Shown: one piece after another, positions 12,347-33,500 of the stretch
How positions within the stretch are numbered: position 1 is the first letter of the stretch
How the letters are laid out: each line of letters starts with the position of its first letter
Source of the DNA: Haliclona indistincta
Taxonomy: Eukaryota; Porifera; Demospongiae; Haplosclerida; Chalinidae
Assembly: GCA_964017065.1 (NCBI GenBank)
Contig: OZ024784.1
Coordinates: 7,793,152 to 7,857,151, forward strand
DNA: 64,000 bases
Direction: 5' to 3'
Program-made: the position numbers and the translations under genes
Notes under the pieces: generated by a model
Database searches by the model: none
What the model saw: only the letters and a program-made list of their open reading frames with translations
What the model was told of the DNA's origin: nothing

Positions 12347-12778
12347 TGGATTGTATAACGAATGACCCACCAACAAAGACAAGTGTGTACTTCAAATTAA
12401 TATTATCATACCACTATGACAAGTGAACTACTACCAATCAACTTCTGCATTGTCAAAATTTGATCTATTCTGGCATTGCTTTCCTGAACTTGTTTAAAGT
12501 ACGAGTGATGGAGTCTATTCTGAACAGGTTTCACTTCATGTGCCCACACCTTAGCATAGCATACGTTCTACTACACATACACACGGATCATAAGTGTAAC
12601 CCAGTGTACAAATTATTTATGAATACTTGAATTTTTAACCTGTAAAGACAATCTATGCTTCCAATAATAATAAAGTCAATGCAGCTTAACAATACAGTAT
12701 GTAAACGCAAGAAATAATTAATAAAGAACATAAAAATGAAGAACTTGATTAGTTGCTGTCTGCCAGAGCTTAAGACTG
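12347..12778. other. convergent gap, LSM14 and SS18 3' UTRs
   Basis: AT-rich stretch between two facing stop codons. AATAAT and AATAAA-like runs near 12660-12720 probably serve as polyadenylation signals in both directions. No further gene is seen. Confidence 0.4.
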
Positions 12779-13957
12779 TCACATGTCCATAGTATGAGGA
12801 AGATGAGTGTTAGGTTGCGAGTAGGCTGCACTCATTGGTGGCTGTGTCGTCATATAACTGCCCGATGCTGCCTGTGGAGGATACATACTGCCCATAGCTG
12901 GAATACCTCCTTGTTGCTGCTGCTGTCCGGGTGGTGGAGTGGCACCTTGAGCTGCTTGCTGCTGCATACGCCGTGCTTGTTGTTGCTGCATCAGTTGTTC
13001 CTGGTGTAGTCGGAGCATCTGGCGTCTCTGCTGTTCTTCCATCTGCATCCTCACTTGTGCCTGTGCCTGCTGGCTGTTCATTCCTCCATAAGGTTGTCCA
13101 CCCTGTGCTAGCCATGGTCCAGGAGCGTATCCCTTCATCTGATACCCTGCTTGCCCTGGCATTTGCTGTCTCATGCCAGCTGGACCACCCCAATGAGCCA
13201 TAGTTGATGGCTGGGTGGAGGAAGAAAGACCACCAGCAATACTAGTGCCAGGACGCCGAACGATGCCAGAGACACTACTGCTGCCTGTGGTAGACATGTT
13301 AGGTGGTGGTGGGGTCATGCTTTGAGAGGAGGGAGCTCTTTGGGACTGGAATAGGATACTGCTGCCAGGCGGCTGTGAGGAAGAAATGAACAATCGATAC
13401 ATAGCACGGAAACACACATACTGGTAACAAGTTCTGCAAGTCTGCTCTAGGATCTGCTAGTCCAGCAAGATATGTAAGGTTACGATGAAGTGTTTGCTGA
13501 TATCTATATAAATATGTCATAAAAGAGGGAAGACAGTTAATAGCTTACTGTAGACAATCCATAGACTTTCCTTTAACATTTTGTATCTCTACAATAGTCT
13601 GTGGGTAGGAAGCAGAATGTCATAACATAACAATTTAGTGGGAGTAGGTATACAGGAGTACTTTGTAATCAATCTACAAGACCAACTATGAAAGCAACCA
13701 TAATCTCTAGGGCAAGTGCGTGGGTTGACCTTACCTTTATGATCTGCGCGTTTTCGTCCAACAGCTGCACAAAGGGGAAATTTAATCAATAGCAACAACA
13801 AAAGGACTGTTGTCAGTTGTCTAAAGGCTTGATGTGTACTATAATACGTTGTTTTGCAACAACGTAAAGGTAAAAAGCAGATTGTATTGACCTTTTGTAT
13901 TTGTTGCGGCGTTATTTCGGCTTTTCCTGGTTGTGACATGGGGGTTGTGGCAGCCAT
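12779..13957 (-). CDS. SS18: SS18 / SYT-type subunit of BAF chromatin remodelling complexes
   Basis: SS18 and its relatives join the BRG1/BRM ATPase module through the N-terminal SNH domain and activate transcription through a Q/P/G/Y-rich tail. ATG 13957 opens 'MAATTPMSQPGKAEITPQQI'. Small exons then give 'LLDENAQIIK' (about 13736-13765), 'IVEIQNVKGKSMDCLQ' (about 13553-13600) and 'YQQTLHRNLTYLAGLAD' (about 13440-13510). These line up with the SNH domain. The last exon (12779 to about 13371) is rich in Q, M, P, G and S, with runs of QQQQ and an 'MQMEEQQRRQMLRLHQEQL' coil-like piece, and ends 'PHTMDM' then TGA. The total is about 275 residues, shorter than vertebrate SS18. The tail has few of the vertebrate YG-type repeats, so it resembles the basal form. 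The gene shares a 76-base divergent interval with RECQL4. Confidence 0.93.
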
Positions 13958-14033
13958 GTTGATTCCCGCGCTTCTCAAAATTACTTTGCGTATAAATAGA
14001 TACTCTTGGCGCCAAAACCGGCGGGAACCTCAA
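13958..14033. promoter_or_regulatory. 76-base bidirectional promoter SS18 / RECQL4 with E2F-like sites
   Basis: Between the two divergent start codons I see three E2F-type motifs: TTCCCGCGC near 13961, the palindrome TTGGCGCCAAAA near 14009, and GGCGGGAAC near 14021. A TATAAATA box lies near 13991. Start codons this close mean at least one 5' UTR overlaps the sites. E2F control of RECQL4 would suit its role in replication initiation, and the window also encodes a pocket protein that would act through such sites. The motifs are seen; their use is inferred. Confidence 0.5.
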
Positions 14034-18689
<4,656 letters not shown>

Positions 18690-18914
18690 CTCAAACTTAA
18701 AATGTGTGATAACCTCCAGCTACCTATAATTTCATGCATAGTGTCTGCAATGATAATCGGCATACCATGCACTGCAATGATCATTATACCTGCACACTAT
18801 ACTATAGTTGCCATGATTGTTGCATTCACATTTCAAAGACACAACAATAGTTTTTGTTGTACTATAAATAAACTCTTAGCTGTAGTGAATCAAATTGTTC
18901 TTTAGATAACAGTC

Positions 18915-21342
18915 CTATGAAGATGAAGAATCAGTGTTTATAAGTACATGGCTAAATCTCTTTCTGATGGCTTTATCTCTTCCCCTCACACAAGACACAG
19001 TGACCACACACAGTGTGAGATGTAGCAGTAGAGTAAGAGTTGCTGTCATCACCACATACACTATCATTGACTGATTAGATGCGGTCATGCTACATGGAAA
19101 ATGAGAAGACAGTCTAAACCCATGTAAAGCAGAATAAACTGAAATTGTGAAAATCATGAGACTCCAAGTCTGAATTACCTGATCACTTGGACGATGGGTG
19201 TAGAGCACTGAGTGCTAGTAGTGGTCATGGGTGTGGTCATCACTGATGATATGTTAGGAGAAACAGGCAGTGAACTCTCACAACCAACACCAAACCAACC
19301 CTGTGGAGTTGAAAATGATACATAATACCAGACTAGCTACACTGCAGTACCTCATCACATAGACACGATCCATTGACTGTTGAACATTTTCCGTGTTCCG
19401 TGCAGTTTGGATACCTACACCTTATGATACACAGAGAAACACATTAATCATATAAAAACAAAAACATTAAATTCACTTTTGAGTACATCCATCGCCAAAG
19501 TAACCTTCTTCACAATCTAATAAATTGAACAATAAGCATCATGACGTATGCATACTATGGGAATGACTGACGTTTAATGCAGCCATAGCCTATTCTGCCA
19601 GGAGGACATACACATCTTCCACTGACAGGGTCACAGTGTGATTGCCCATAGCACCAACACACTGACTGGCAGTTGAGACCATAGCGACGAACAGGACAGT
19701 CTGAGCAACAGGCAAGATTGACAACACACTAATAATGTATGGGAAAACCTTTTTCACAAAAGTCTCCAGTTTTTCCAGCTTCACAAATACACTTTCCTGA
19801 ACATAAAAAATAAAACAAAAGTTGGCAGTATAGGTACAATGTGTTTCACTATACCTGTGCTATTGTCACACCTTCCATGAACTGTGCAGTTGGCGATCAA
19901 ACAATTCAGTCTATCACACACTTCGCCAATCCAGGGTGATTCGCATGAGCAACGACCCTGGTCACATGACCCATGAGAGGAGCAATTTTGTTCAAGGCAC
20001 TGAACATCATGTACACACAGAACAGTGGATACTGGTCGGGCACAACGATACTGAGCTTCAAATGGACTAGTAGAGGAATACAAGCAGAAAATATCACTAC
20101 AACTTGAACTGGAAATACTCATATCTATCAAAAAGAGTCTATTATCAAAGTAAGACCTTACCAGTGATCAGAGGGAAAGTTCCGCAGTACTCCATCCTCT
20201 AGGAATGTCGCTGATCCTCCTCCATCAAGGTTAATAGCATTAGTGACACCTTTCTGAATCAGCAGATCAGCTAATTCATACAGGCTAGCACTGGGAGAAA
20301 ATGAAAGTACAAAATGTACAACAGCACGCTGTGATGACTAGCATAGATACTATGTAACTTAAAGAGAATTAACTAGGCAGCCATAACACACCATACCATG
20401 ATGCTGAACACAGAAGGGATTAGTTACTAAACACACAATAGTACTGGCCACTCACCCCCTGCGATGTGTCTGTCCAAGTACTTGAGCAAGAACCAGTCGT
20501 CCTTTCTTATCAAACCCCACTGCTGTCCTAGCAGACAACACATTCACAAATGTCTCCATTCTTCCTGTTCCTTCATTCTCTGAACTTTCAAGTATCATGC
20601 TCTTGTTAACATAGTTGATCCCATCTCTGACCAACCAGATCACACCTGTAACTAGTTGGTTAAACGGGTTTGACGCATTGCATACATCAGCCTCAGAGAG
20701 GTAACCTATAACCATTGTGCCGTCTTTTCGAATACCAAAGTTAGCATTTCGCCTAGATCCAGCAGTTTGAATCAAACGTCCATCACTAACAACATTCCCT
20801 AGGCATTCTCCATTGATTATATTGAAGTAACCTGCATTAATCGCAAGCCTGCAGCCATTATTACGGTTAGCTATTGTCTCAGACACAGGACTACGTTTTG
20901 CACTTCCATACAAAACCTTGCATCCATCCTTTTCTTTTGGCTCAAGCACAGATAAAGAAAAATAAGGATTGTTAACATATGCTATAGTTCCTAGTATGTA
21001 GCGCCTTCGTAGTGGACCATCTTGTACTGCGTCAGCAAACTGATGTAACTCATAGGTAGTCTTGGTAGTAAATGGAGCTTTGGTGGATATATTAAAAGTC
21101 TCTATACTGCTACTTGTGTTCACATTTACAGTTGAACTTTGCCGGCAGGTAGATATGTCACGCGATGATCTGGTAGTGTGATGATACGTGTACGGTGTGA
21201 GGTGATCGTTGATAAACACACTCTCATCATCAGTGGACAAGCAACATGTCAGCGCTAAAGAACTCACAAGAACTTTCAAAAGTGCGTATTTTCCTCCCCT
21301 AGAACGCGAGAGAAACCTCAGTAGTAATTCTATCACGGTCAT
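18915..21342 (-). CDS. NAGPA: N-acetylglucosamine-1-phosphodiester alpha-N-acetylglucosaminidase (uncovering enzyme)
   Basis: This trans-Golgi enzyme removes the covering GlcNAc to expose mannose-6-phosphate on lysosomal hydrolases. ATG 21342 opens a basic stretch and a hydrophobic segment (LLKVLVSSLALTCCL), a signal peptide or anchor. The catalytic NAGPA domain is clear in the first exon: 'CRLAINAGYFNIINGECLGN', 'VVSDGRLIQTAG', 'NFGIRKDGTMVIGYLSE', 'NVLSARTAVGFDKKGRLVL'. The next exons give 'NAINLDGGGSATFL' (about 20200-20260) and EGF-like cysteine modules with 'CSSHGSCDQGRCSC' and 'CTVHGRC' (19860-20010), with further Cys-rich exons at 19360-19720. The last exon has one membrane helix (MIVYVVMTATLTLLLHLTLC) and a basic cytoplasmic tail ending 'INTDSSSS' then TAG. 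The order is the same as in vertebrate NAGPA. Head to head with NSMAF (161 bases). Confidence 0.94.
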
Positions 21343-21503
21343 AGCTGGTATTCGTGACTCATCGCAAGCAGGAACAGGTAGGCTAGCTTCCTTTCAACAA
21401 TCCTTCTTCAACAAAAACCACGTGATGAAGTATTGGTGGGCGTGACGTGGATCAAAGTCAACATTGATAGGCGTGTGAAGTGTATTCACAGCTGAGACGA
21501 ATC

Positions 21504-27103
<5,600 letters not shown>

Positions 27104-27498
27104 TGACTAGTTTGTACCATAATCTTCAATAATAACAACATTTTGAAATTGCTTCGCAGCTAGTTATTGACAGATCCAGTTGCATTTTGTAAATACATGT
27201 ATTATTATGTTGCGCATTAATAATTGTATTCACATGAAATGGTACTGATATGGCTATTACTTCCACATAACTCGCGCTTGATTTGTATCCTACAACAAAC
27301 TATGTTACAGGGATTGTCCCAGTCCCATGTATGCATACTGCCAGTTGTACGATAGGTAGTATCAGCTCCTGGTAGTATGTAGTAGTATGTAGGGTAAGTT
27401 GATAGAACACTGAACATGCACAATGTTTGCACTTTTTGAGTCATTGATAACTTTTACAGCTTGCTTGAATAATGTTTGCATGTGCACTGATTCAAGTT
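27104..27498. other. convergent gap NSMAF / ENY2
   Basis: 395 AT-rich bases between facing stop codons. They contain CAATAATAACA near 27128 and TATTATTATG near 27200, likely 3' UTR and polyadenylation sequence. No exon is recognised. Confidence 0.4.
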
Positions 27499-28114
27499 TC
27501 AACTGTTCTTTTCCAAATAGTCTCTGATCTGTTGCAACAGTTCTTTTTTGACATAGTCTGGAACAGTAGCTACACGTACAACACATCCTAAAACATGTAA
27601 GAACAAAAGCAGTATGCACTATACCTCTTGCTCTTGGTGTAATATCCTCCACTAAACTTTCCACCGTCACATGATCAAGCCCTTTCTGTGATATGACCTC
27701 TACGATGCAAATTAAGGTACGCACAATATCACAATGATAATATTACTACTACAGTACTCTAGGTATACAATAGATGATGATAATAATACCTTTGCAGTGA
27801 TCTTTTAACTGATCTCTCCAGCCACATTCTCTTAGTCGTGTTCTCAACAACTCTTTTAATCTGTACGTACGTATATATACGGCTATAGAGATCAATATGT
27901 ATTTGTTACTATATTGCACCTTTCTCGCTCTCCGCTTTCTTCAAGTTTCTGACTCATTTGTGTTCTGGTCTGTACTTCTCGTTTCTTCCTTTCGGACAGA
28001 TGGTAACTGGGATGATGAGAACACAACAAAATGGTGGATAATGAGTAATTCAAATAAGTTATATTGCTTACTCGGCCATTCTCTTTCTCGTACTAGTTGA
28101 ATCGCTGCACGCAT
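27499..28114 (-). CDS. ENY2: ENY2 / Sus1, SAGA deubiquitinase module and TREX-2 subunit
   Basis: ENY2 is a small helical protein shared by the SAGA deubiquitinating module and the TREX-2 mRNA export complex. The exons on the minus strand give '[20 protein letters not shown]', '[14 protein letters not shown]' (about 27786-27850), '[18 protein letters not shown]' followed by 'DITPRAR' (about 27625-27702), and '[20 protein letters not shown]' then 'NS' and TGA at 27499. With the acceptor before CTACTG the join reads 'ITPRARATVPDYV', matching the family without gaps. A further upstream exon has 'MRAAIQ' (ATG 28114), matching the conserved 'MRAAINQKL' of other ENY2. How it splices to the next exon is not certain. 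The alternative start is ATG 27957 (MSQKLEE), giving about 92 residues. Head to head with GOT2. Confidence 0.9.
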
Positions 28115-28257
28115 AGATTCTTTAATCTGACCTCCTGCATGTACTCAGATCGTGAGATCGTCTGTGCTTGATGGTTTGATCACGATGTGCACCACTGTCT
28201 AATGTAATTAGTAAGTTTATTCACTAGCCACGCCCTCTGAAAACAACAAAGGCAAGC

Positions 28258-30318
28258 ATGGCGCTGTGTGGTCTGCTGAGGTCTTCATGGAGCCGTTCAT
28301 GGGCACCTCTTACCACTAGAGCAAGGTAAAACAGTCAAAAATGCTTCAAACCCGTTATAAACTGTCTAGTCTATTGCACCATATTTTTCTCATTTTCAAT
28401 TCCCAGTTCCTGGTGGAGTCAGGTTGAGGTTGGTCCTCCTGACCCTATCTTTGGTCTAGTGGAAGCTTTCAACAAAGACCCAAAATCCACAAAAGTGAAC
28501 CTCACTGTTGGGGCCTATAGAGATGACAAGGGCAAGCCCTATGTACTGCCTGTAGTCAATAAGGTGAGAGTACATCAGAGAGCTATACCCTAGAAGAGCT
28601 ATTTATTTTTCTCATGCAGGTTGAGCAAGCTCTCCAGGGTAATGCTCTGGACAAGGAATATGCTGGTATTATGGGATATCCTGCTTTCCAAAAAGCAGCC
28701 ACTGAGTTTGCCTTGACATCTGACAATAGTCAAGCCAAGAGTGGAATGGTACTTGTGTATGTTTCCACTGTTCATCTAAAATTTACAATCTCCTATTGTT
28801 GCTTTCATGAATCATGAACTGATTTTTCTTTACACAGTATGTGTCAGCTCAAGCTCTGGGTGGTACAGGTGCTCTCAGGATAGTAGGCTCATACTTGGTG
28901 AGTGACTGACTACCTGTAAGCTAACATGGTGTTTCTTCATCTTATTCATGCATGTAGTCAGTGAATGGGTGATTACACATGTGTAAAACCATTCAGTCAT
29001 TTTACAAGCAAACTCCATCATTGAATAATGCAATAGTGCATAACATTTTTGCTTATTGTAAACAGGCCAAGTTCTTTCCATACAAGAAGACAATCTATGT
29101 TTCCAAGCCAACCTGGGGCAACCATGTGCCTATTTTCAAGTATGTTCATCTGTGCAAGAAGTCTTATATCATTTCTGTTCTTAGGAATTGTGGTCTTGAC
29201 GTGGAGTTCTATCGTCACTATGACCCCAAGACTTGTGGTTTTGATGCACCAGCTGCTAATGAAGACCTCACGGTACACACTGCTAGCTATGCTTCATTAT
29301 GTTTGATGTTTTCTGTACAGAACATTCCTGATAACTCTATTGTGCTGTTTCATGCTTGTGGGCACAACCCAACTGGAGTGGATCCAACTGTAAGACTAGC
29401 TAGCTAGTATTAGTCTGTAATGTAACTGTTTCTGCAACACAGCCAGAACAATGGAAAGAACTTTCACAGATTTGCAAAGTATGTCTCACAATCTACATCT
29501 TTATGAATTTCTGTCTTTTTTAAACAGAGGAAGAACCATTTTATTGTAATGGACATGGCTTATCAAGGATTTGCTACCGGTGACCTGGACAAAGATGCCT
29601 CTGCTTTGCGTATGTTTGTTAATGAGGGTCATCAGATTGCTTATTGTCAGTCCTTCTCTAAGAATATGGGACTATATGGTAATGCAATGAATGCATACAA
29701 CATGCATTATTGGTCTTGTCACTCCAGGAGAGCGTGTTGGAGCTGCCACCATCTTGTGTTCCAATGAAGAGGAGAAGAAAGCGGTTGAGTCTCAGATGAA
29801 GATCATCATTAGACCAATGTACTCCAACCCTCCCATCAATGGGGCAAGGATTGCTACTGAGATACTCAACAACCCTAGCCATCGAGCTGAGTGGTGAGTA
29901 GCTGTGCAGTTTGTGTAATATTGATTACCGTACTGGTGAAATAGGTTGGTACAGATGAAGGGAATGGCTGACAGAATTTTGGACATGAGAGGTCTCTTGA
30001 AATCTGAGCTAGAAAAGCAAGGTAAGAAGAGGAACTGCAAACAATGTTATGTGCATTTCTTTTTGTTAGGATCGACTCGTGATTGGTCTCATGTTACTAA
30101 ACAGATAGGTATGTTCTGTTATTCTGGTCTCAGCACTGAACAGGTACATACCAAACACTGACTCTATTGCTAATCTCATCTATCCTCTTGATCAGGTTGA
30201 CAAGCTTAGGACAGAGTATGGTGTCTACATGACCAAGGATGGTAGGATCTCAATAGTGTCTCTTACCTCAGCCAATGCGGGCTATACTGCCGAGTCCATG
30301 CACAAAGTTACCAAGTAG
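28258..30318 (+). CDS. GOT2: mitochondrial aspartate aminotransferase
   Basis: This PLP enzyme exchanges the amino group between aspartate/2-oxoglutarate and oxaloacetate/glutamate in the mitochondrial matrix (malate-aspartate shuttle). ATG 28258 gives a presequence-like N-terminus rich in Leu, Ser and Arg ([20 protein letters not shown]). Exon 2 gives '[20 protein letters not shown]' and '[20 protein letters not shown]', typical of GOT2. Later exons give '[18 protein letters not shown]', '[19 protein letters not shown]', '[17 protein letters not shown]', '[17 protein letters not shown]' (Asp and Tyr that bind the PLP ring) and '[18 protein letters not shown]' (Schiff-base Lys). The end is '[20 protein letters not shown]', then 'HKVTK' and TAG. 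The exon 29728-29893 is almost identical to that of the second copy at 43367-43532. All catalytic residues I can check are present. Confidence 0.97.
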
Positions 30319-30569
30319 ACTTTATACTAGCTTGATGATGTCATTGTGATGTCATCACACAGGACCACTGGTATTATTTTTGTGATTTCGCTCTCAAATT
30401 GTCAACTCTTGTGATTAGTATTTGCAAAATTAATGTTATGTGTCTTTAATAGAATAATTATGTAAATAAAATACTGTTGAAAGTTCCATAAAAAGTTATT
30501 ATGTAAACTTGATTAACTTTCAATTTCACAATAGTACTAGATAGTAATATTGTGACAGTTGTCAACTCA
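30319..30569. other. gap between GOT2 and the first beta-helix membrane gene
   Basis: About 250 AT-rich bases. AATAAAATACTG at 30466-30477 is a plausible GOT2 polyadenylation signal. The sequence CAG|TTGTCAACTCA directly before the next start codon would also fit a splice acceptor, so a 5' UTR exon is possible. Confidence 0.45.
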
Positions 30570-33500
30570 ATGGGGAGCTGTGTAGCACTAGTTGTGCTGC
30601 AGCTACTGCTCACTAGCCTCACTCTCTCTACTGCAGTGATAGTTCGTATCGATGCTGATAATGGAACAAACACTAGTGACTGTATCACTGGTAACCATTC
30701 TTGCCGTACCCTCCAGTATGCTGTCACCAACAGCTACAATGATGACACCACCTTCCTGCTCCTCTCTGACCTCACACTACTGAGCACAGTCAACTTCACT
30801 TCCCGCCACAATATCACTATCACTGGAGCAGCTGAACAACCCAAACAGCTAATCTGTAACTGCAATCATTCAAACTGTGGACTGGTGTTTAAAAATTGCT
30901 CTAACTTATCACTTCAAAGCATCACTGTAAAAAATTGTTCACTTGAATCACATTTTCATAAAGATTTGCTGATGAAAACCGGAGTCATCATTGAAAATGG
31001 ATCAGGAATAACAAGTCTCGATAACTTTACTGCTACAAAAAACAAAGGCTATGGCACAGTAATACTGAACACTGGTGGTACTGTACTCATCTATAACTCG
31101 ACTTTTGGTTACAATTATCTTAAGTTGCTTGAACAAAATCAAGCCAGGGGAGGTGGAGGCCTCTATATCGCACTATCCTTCGACTACAACAGCACAGATT
31201 GCTTCAACAGTGAATCGTATTATGAGATTATTGATAGTAACTTTCATAACAATTCAATAAGATGGTCTAAGAGCTTTTTTCAGGACTGGACTGCTTCTTA
31301 TGGCGGTGGATTGGATATTTTTGTAGGTGAGAATGCAGTCAATAACACAATAATTATACAAACTTGTGAGTTTATGAATAACACTGCTGCGTTTGGAGGG
31401 GGACTTTTCATTGCTTGTGAAAACACATGTGTTGGCAATTTGTTTGAAATCGAAAACAGCACATTTCAGTATAACTCAAATAAATTTGGAGGAGGCGGAG
31501 TTGCCATTGGAATAACTAGCAAAGACTCACAAGACCTTCCCCATGGCAACACTGTAACATTTCAAAACTGTTCATTTATCAAAAACACAGCTTGGTATGG
31601 AGCAGGAACAGCTATATATGCCAGTAGACAACAAAACGATCTATCAGAGAACCATGTTAATTTCACAAACTGTAGTTGGGTTGATAACACTGGTGTTATT
31701 AGCCCTGCTGTAGACCTGGCTCCTGGCTTCAAAGATCAAGATGATACAAGGTTTATTGTAATGGTAAACTTCAATGATTGTGTATTTCGAAGCAACCGCA
31801 TCAATGACTATAACCATGAATCAGACAAATCGAGGCAGTTTGAGGGCAATGCACATAAAATTCGTGAACATTACAATGTGTCTATTAGGTTCATACAGCA
31901 GTATCACCATAGTGGAGTGTTCTTGGTTACTAAACTGAATGTGTATTTTAGTGGAACTAACAAATTTCAAAGCAACATTGGAACAGCATTGTACCTTTCT
32001 TCTGCTCAAGCAATCTTTTCTGAATACTCGACCACTTTGTTTATCAACAATTCTGGTCTGCTCGGTGGAGCAGTAGCCTTAAATGCATATTCTAGAATCA
32101 ATTACTATGACAATGTTGCTTTCAATTTTGAAGCTAATCAAGCAACCAAGGGCGGAGCAATATATGTTCATAGCATCGATCAGCGGTTGGCTTTTGCTTC
32201 ATATACTTGCTTCTTGTCGCATTGTGGAAACTTCAAGGACTCTGTTCGAAAGCCAAGGAATGTCAGCTTTAACTTTGTTGCTAACAATGCAACGTTGTAT
32301 AATGCATCTCGAGGTATGTACTTGATGTCTTCTGTGTTTGCTTGTTTGAGAAGTTGCGATTTCATCACTAAAACTTTCAATAGTACTCCGCAGCAAGTGT
32401 TTGGAGATATTGGTTGTCTTGGAAATTTCACGTATGACTCTCTAAACCAAGTAACATCTGAAGGATCCATAGCAGTCCAGGTTACACAGTCAAATAGCAC
32501 ATACGTCAATATCACTCCTGGTGTTATATTTTCTTTACCTATTGACATTTACGATAGTTTCGGTAACGATGTAACAAACATTTCCATTTACACTGCCCAA
32601 ATTGACTCAACATGCCCTCAAAGTACCAAAATTGATCCTGCATTTACCAACTCCCCTGTCAACTTTATCAAAATCCTTGGAGAGCCAGAGACAAAAGGCA
32701 CTCTTATATTGTCACTAGCAGGAGCACATGACACTCAAGTAGAGCTTAATTTCACATTGTCCTGGTGTCGTCCAGGATATGTACTTCATGAGGGTGGTTG
32801 TGTATGTTCTGCCTCATTAAATGATACGTATCACTACCATGGAATCAGGCACTGCAACAGCAGTACGGACTCAGCCGTCATTGATCCGGGCCTGTGGGTC
32901 GGCTACACTAACACAACAGCACCAACACAACAGTACCTTTACACAGCTCCTTGTCCAAGAGCCTACTGCAAAAAGACAAATTTGCAACTCAATGTATCTG
33001 CAGATTCCCTCTCAGAGTACATTTGTAATGGCTACAGAGAAGGTTTTCTCTGCGGAACATGCCAAAATGGTACATCGGTGTTCTTTAATGAATTTTACTT
33101 GAATTGTCATAAGAATTATAACTGTCACCTGGGTCCACTTTTCTATGCAGTTTTGGAGTTGCTACCTGTAAGTGTTGTTTTTGGTGTCATTATCTTGGCA
33201 GATATTAGTCTGACTAGTGGTATAGCCTACAGTACTATCTTTGTAGCCCAGATGCTCTACTCAATCAGTTTTACTGTGAATGGAGCAATCTCTGAAATTA
33301 GAGGTTTCGCCTTTGTTGATTACCTGTATGGGATAGTGGACCTTAAGTTTCAATATATCTCATTCTGCCTGTGGGCTGGAGCTACAACTCTAGATATACA
33401 AGTGATGAAGTATGTTTCAATGGCTTATGCAATGTTGCTAGTGATTTGTGCAGTACTGTTAGTCAACTACTGCAACTGTGGTAAATTAAGCAAGTGCTGT

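Noticed and set aside
12035..12395. Minus-strand frames opposite the RGG tail of LSM14
   Set aside because: Shadow of the repetitive GGTCGT-type coding sequence of LSM14, which has clear family motifs on the plus strand.
30552..30569. Upstream in-frame extension of the first beta-helix gene beginning with GTG
   Set aside because: GTG is not a normal start in animals. The ATG at 30570 directly precedes the signal peptide and is shared with copy 2 (ATG 34509).
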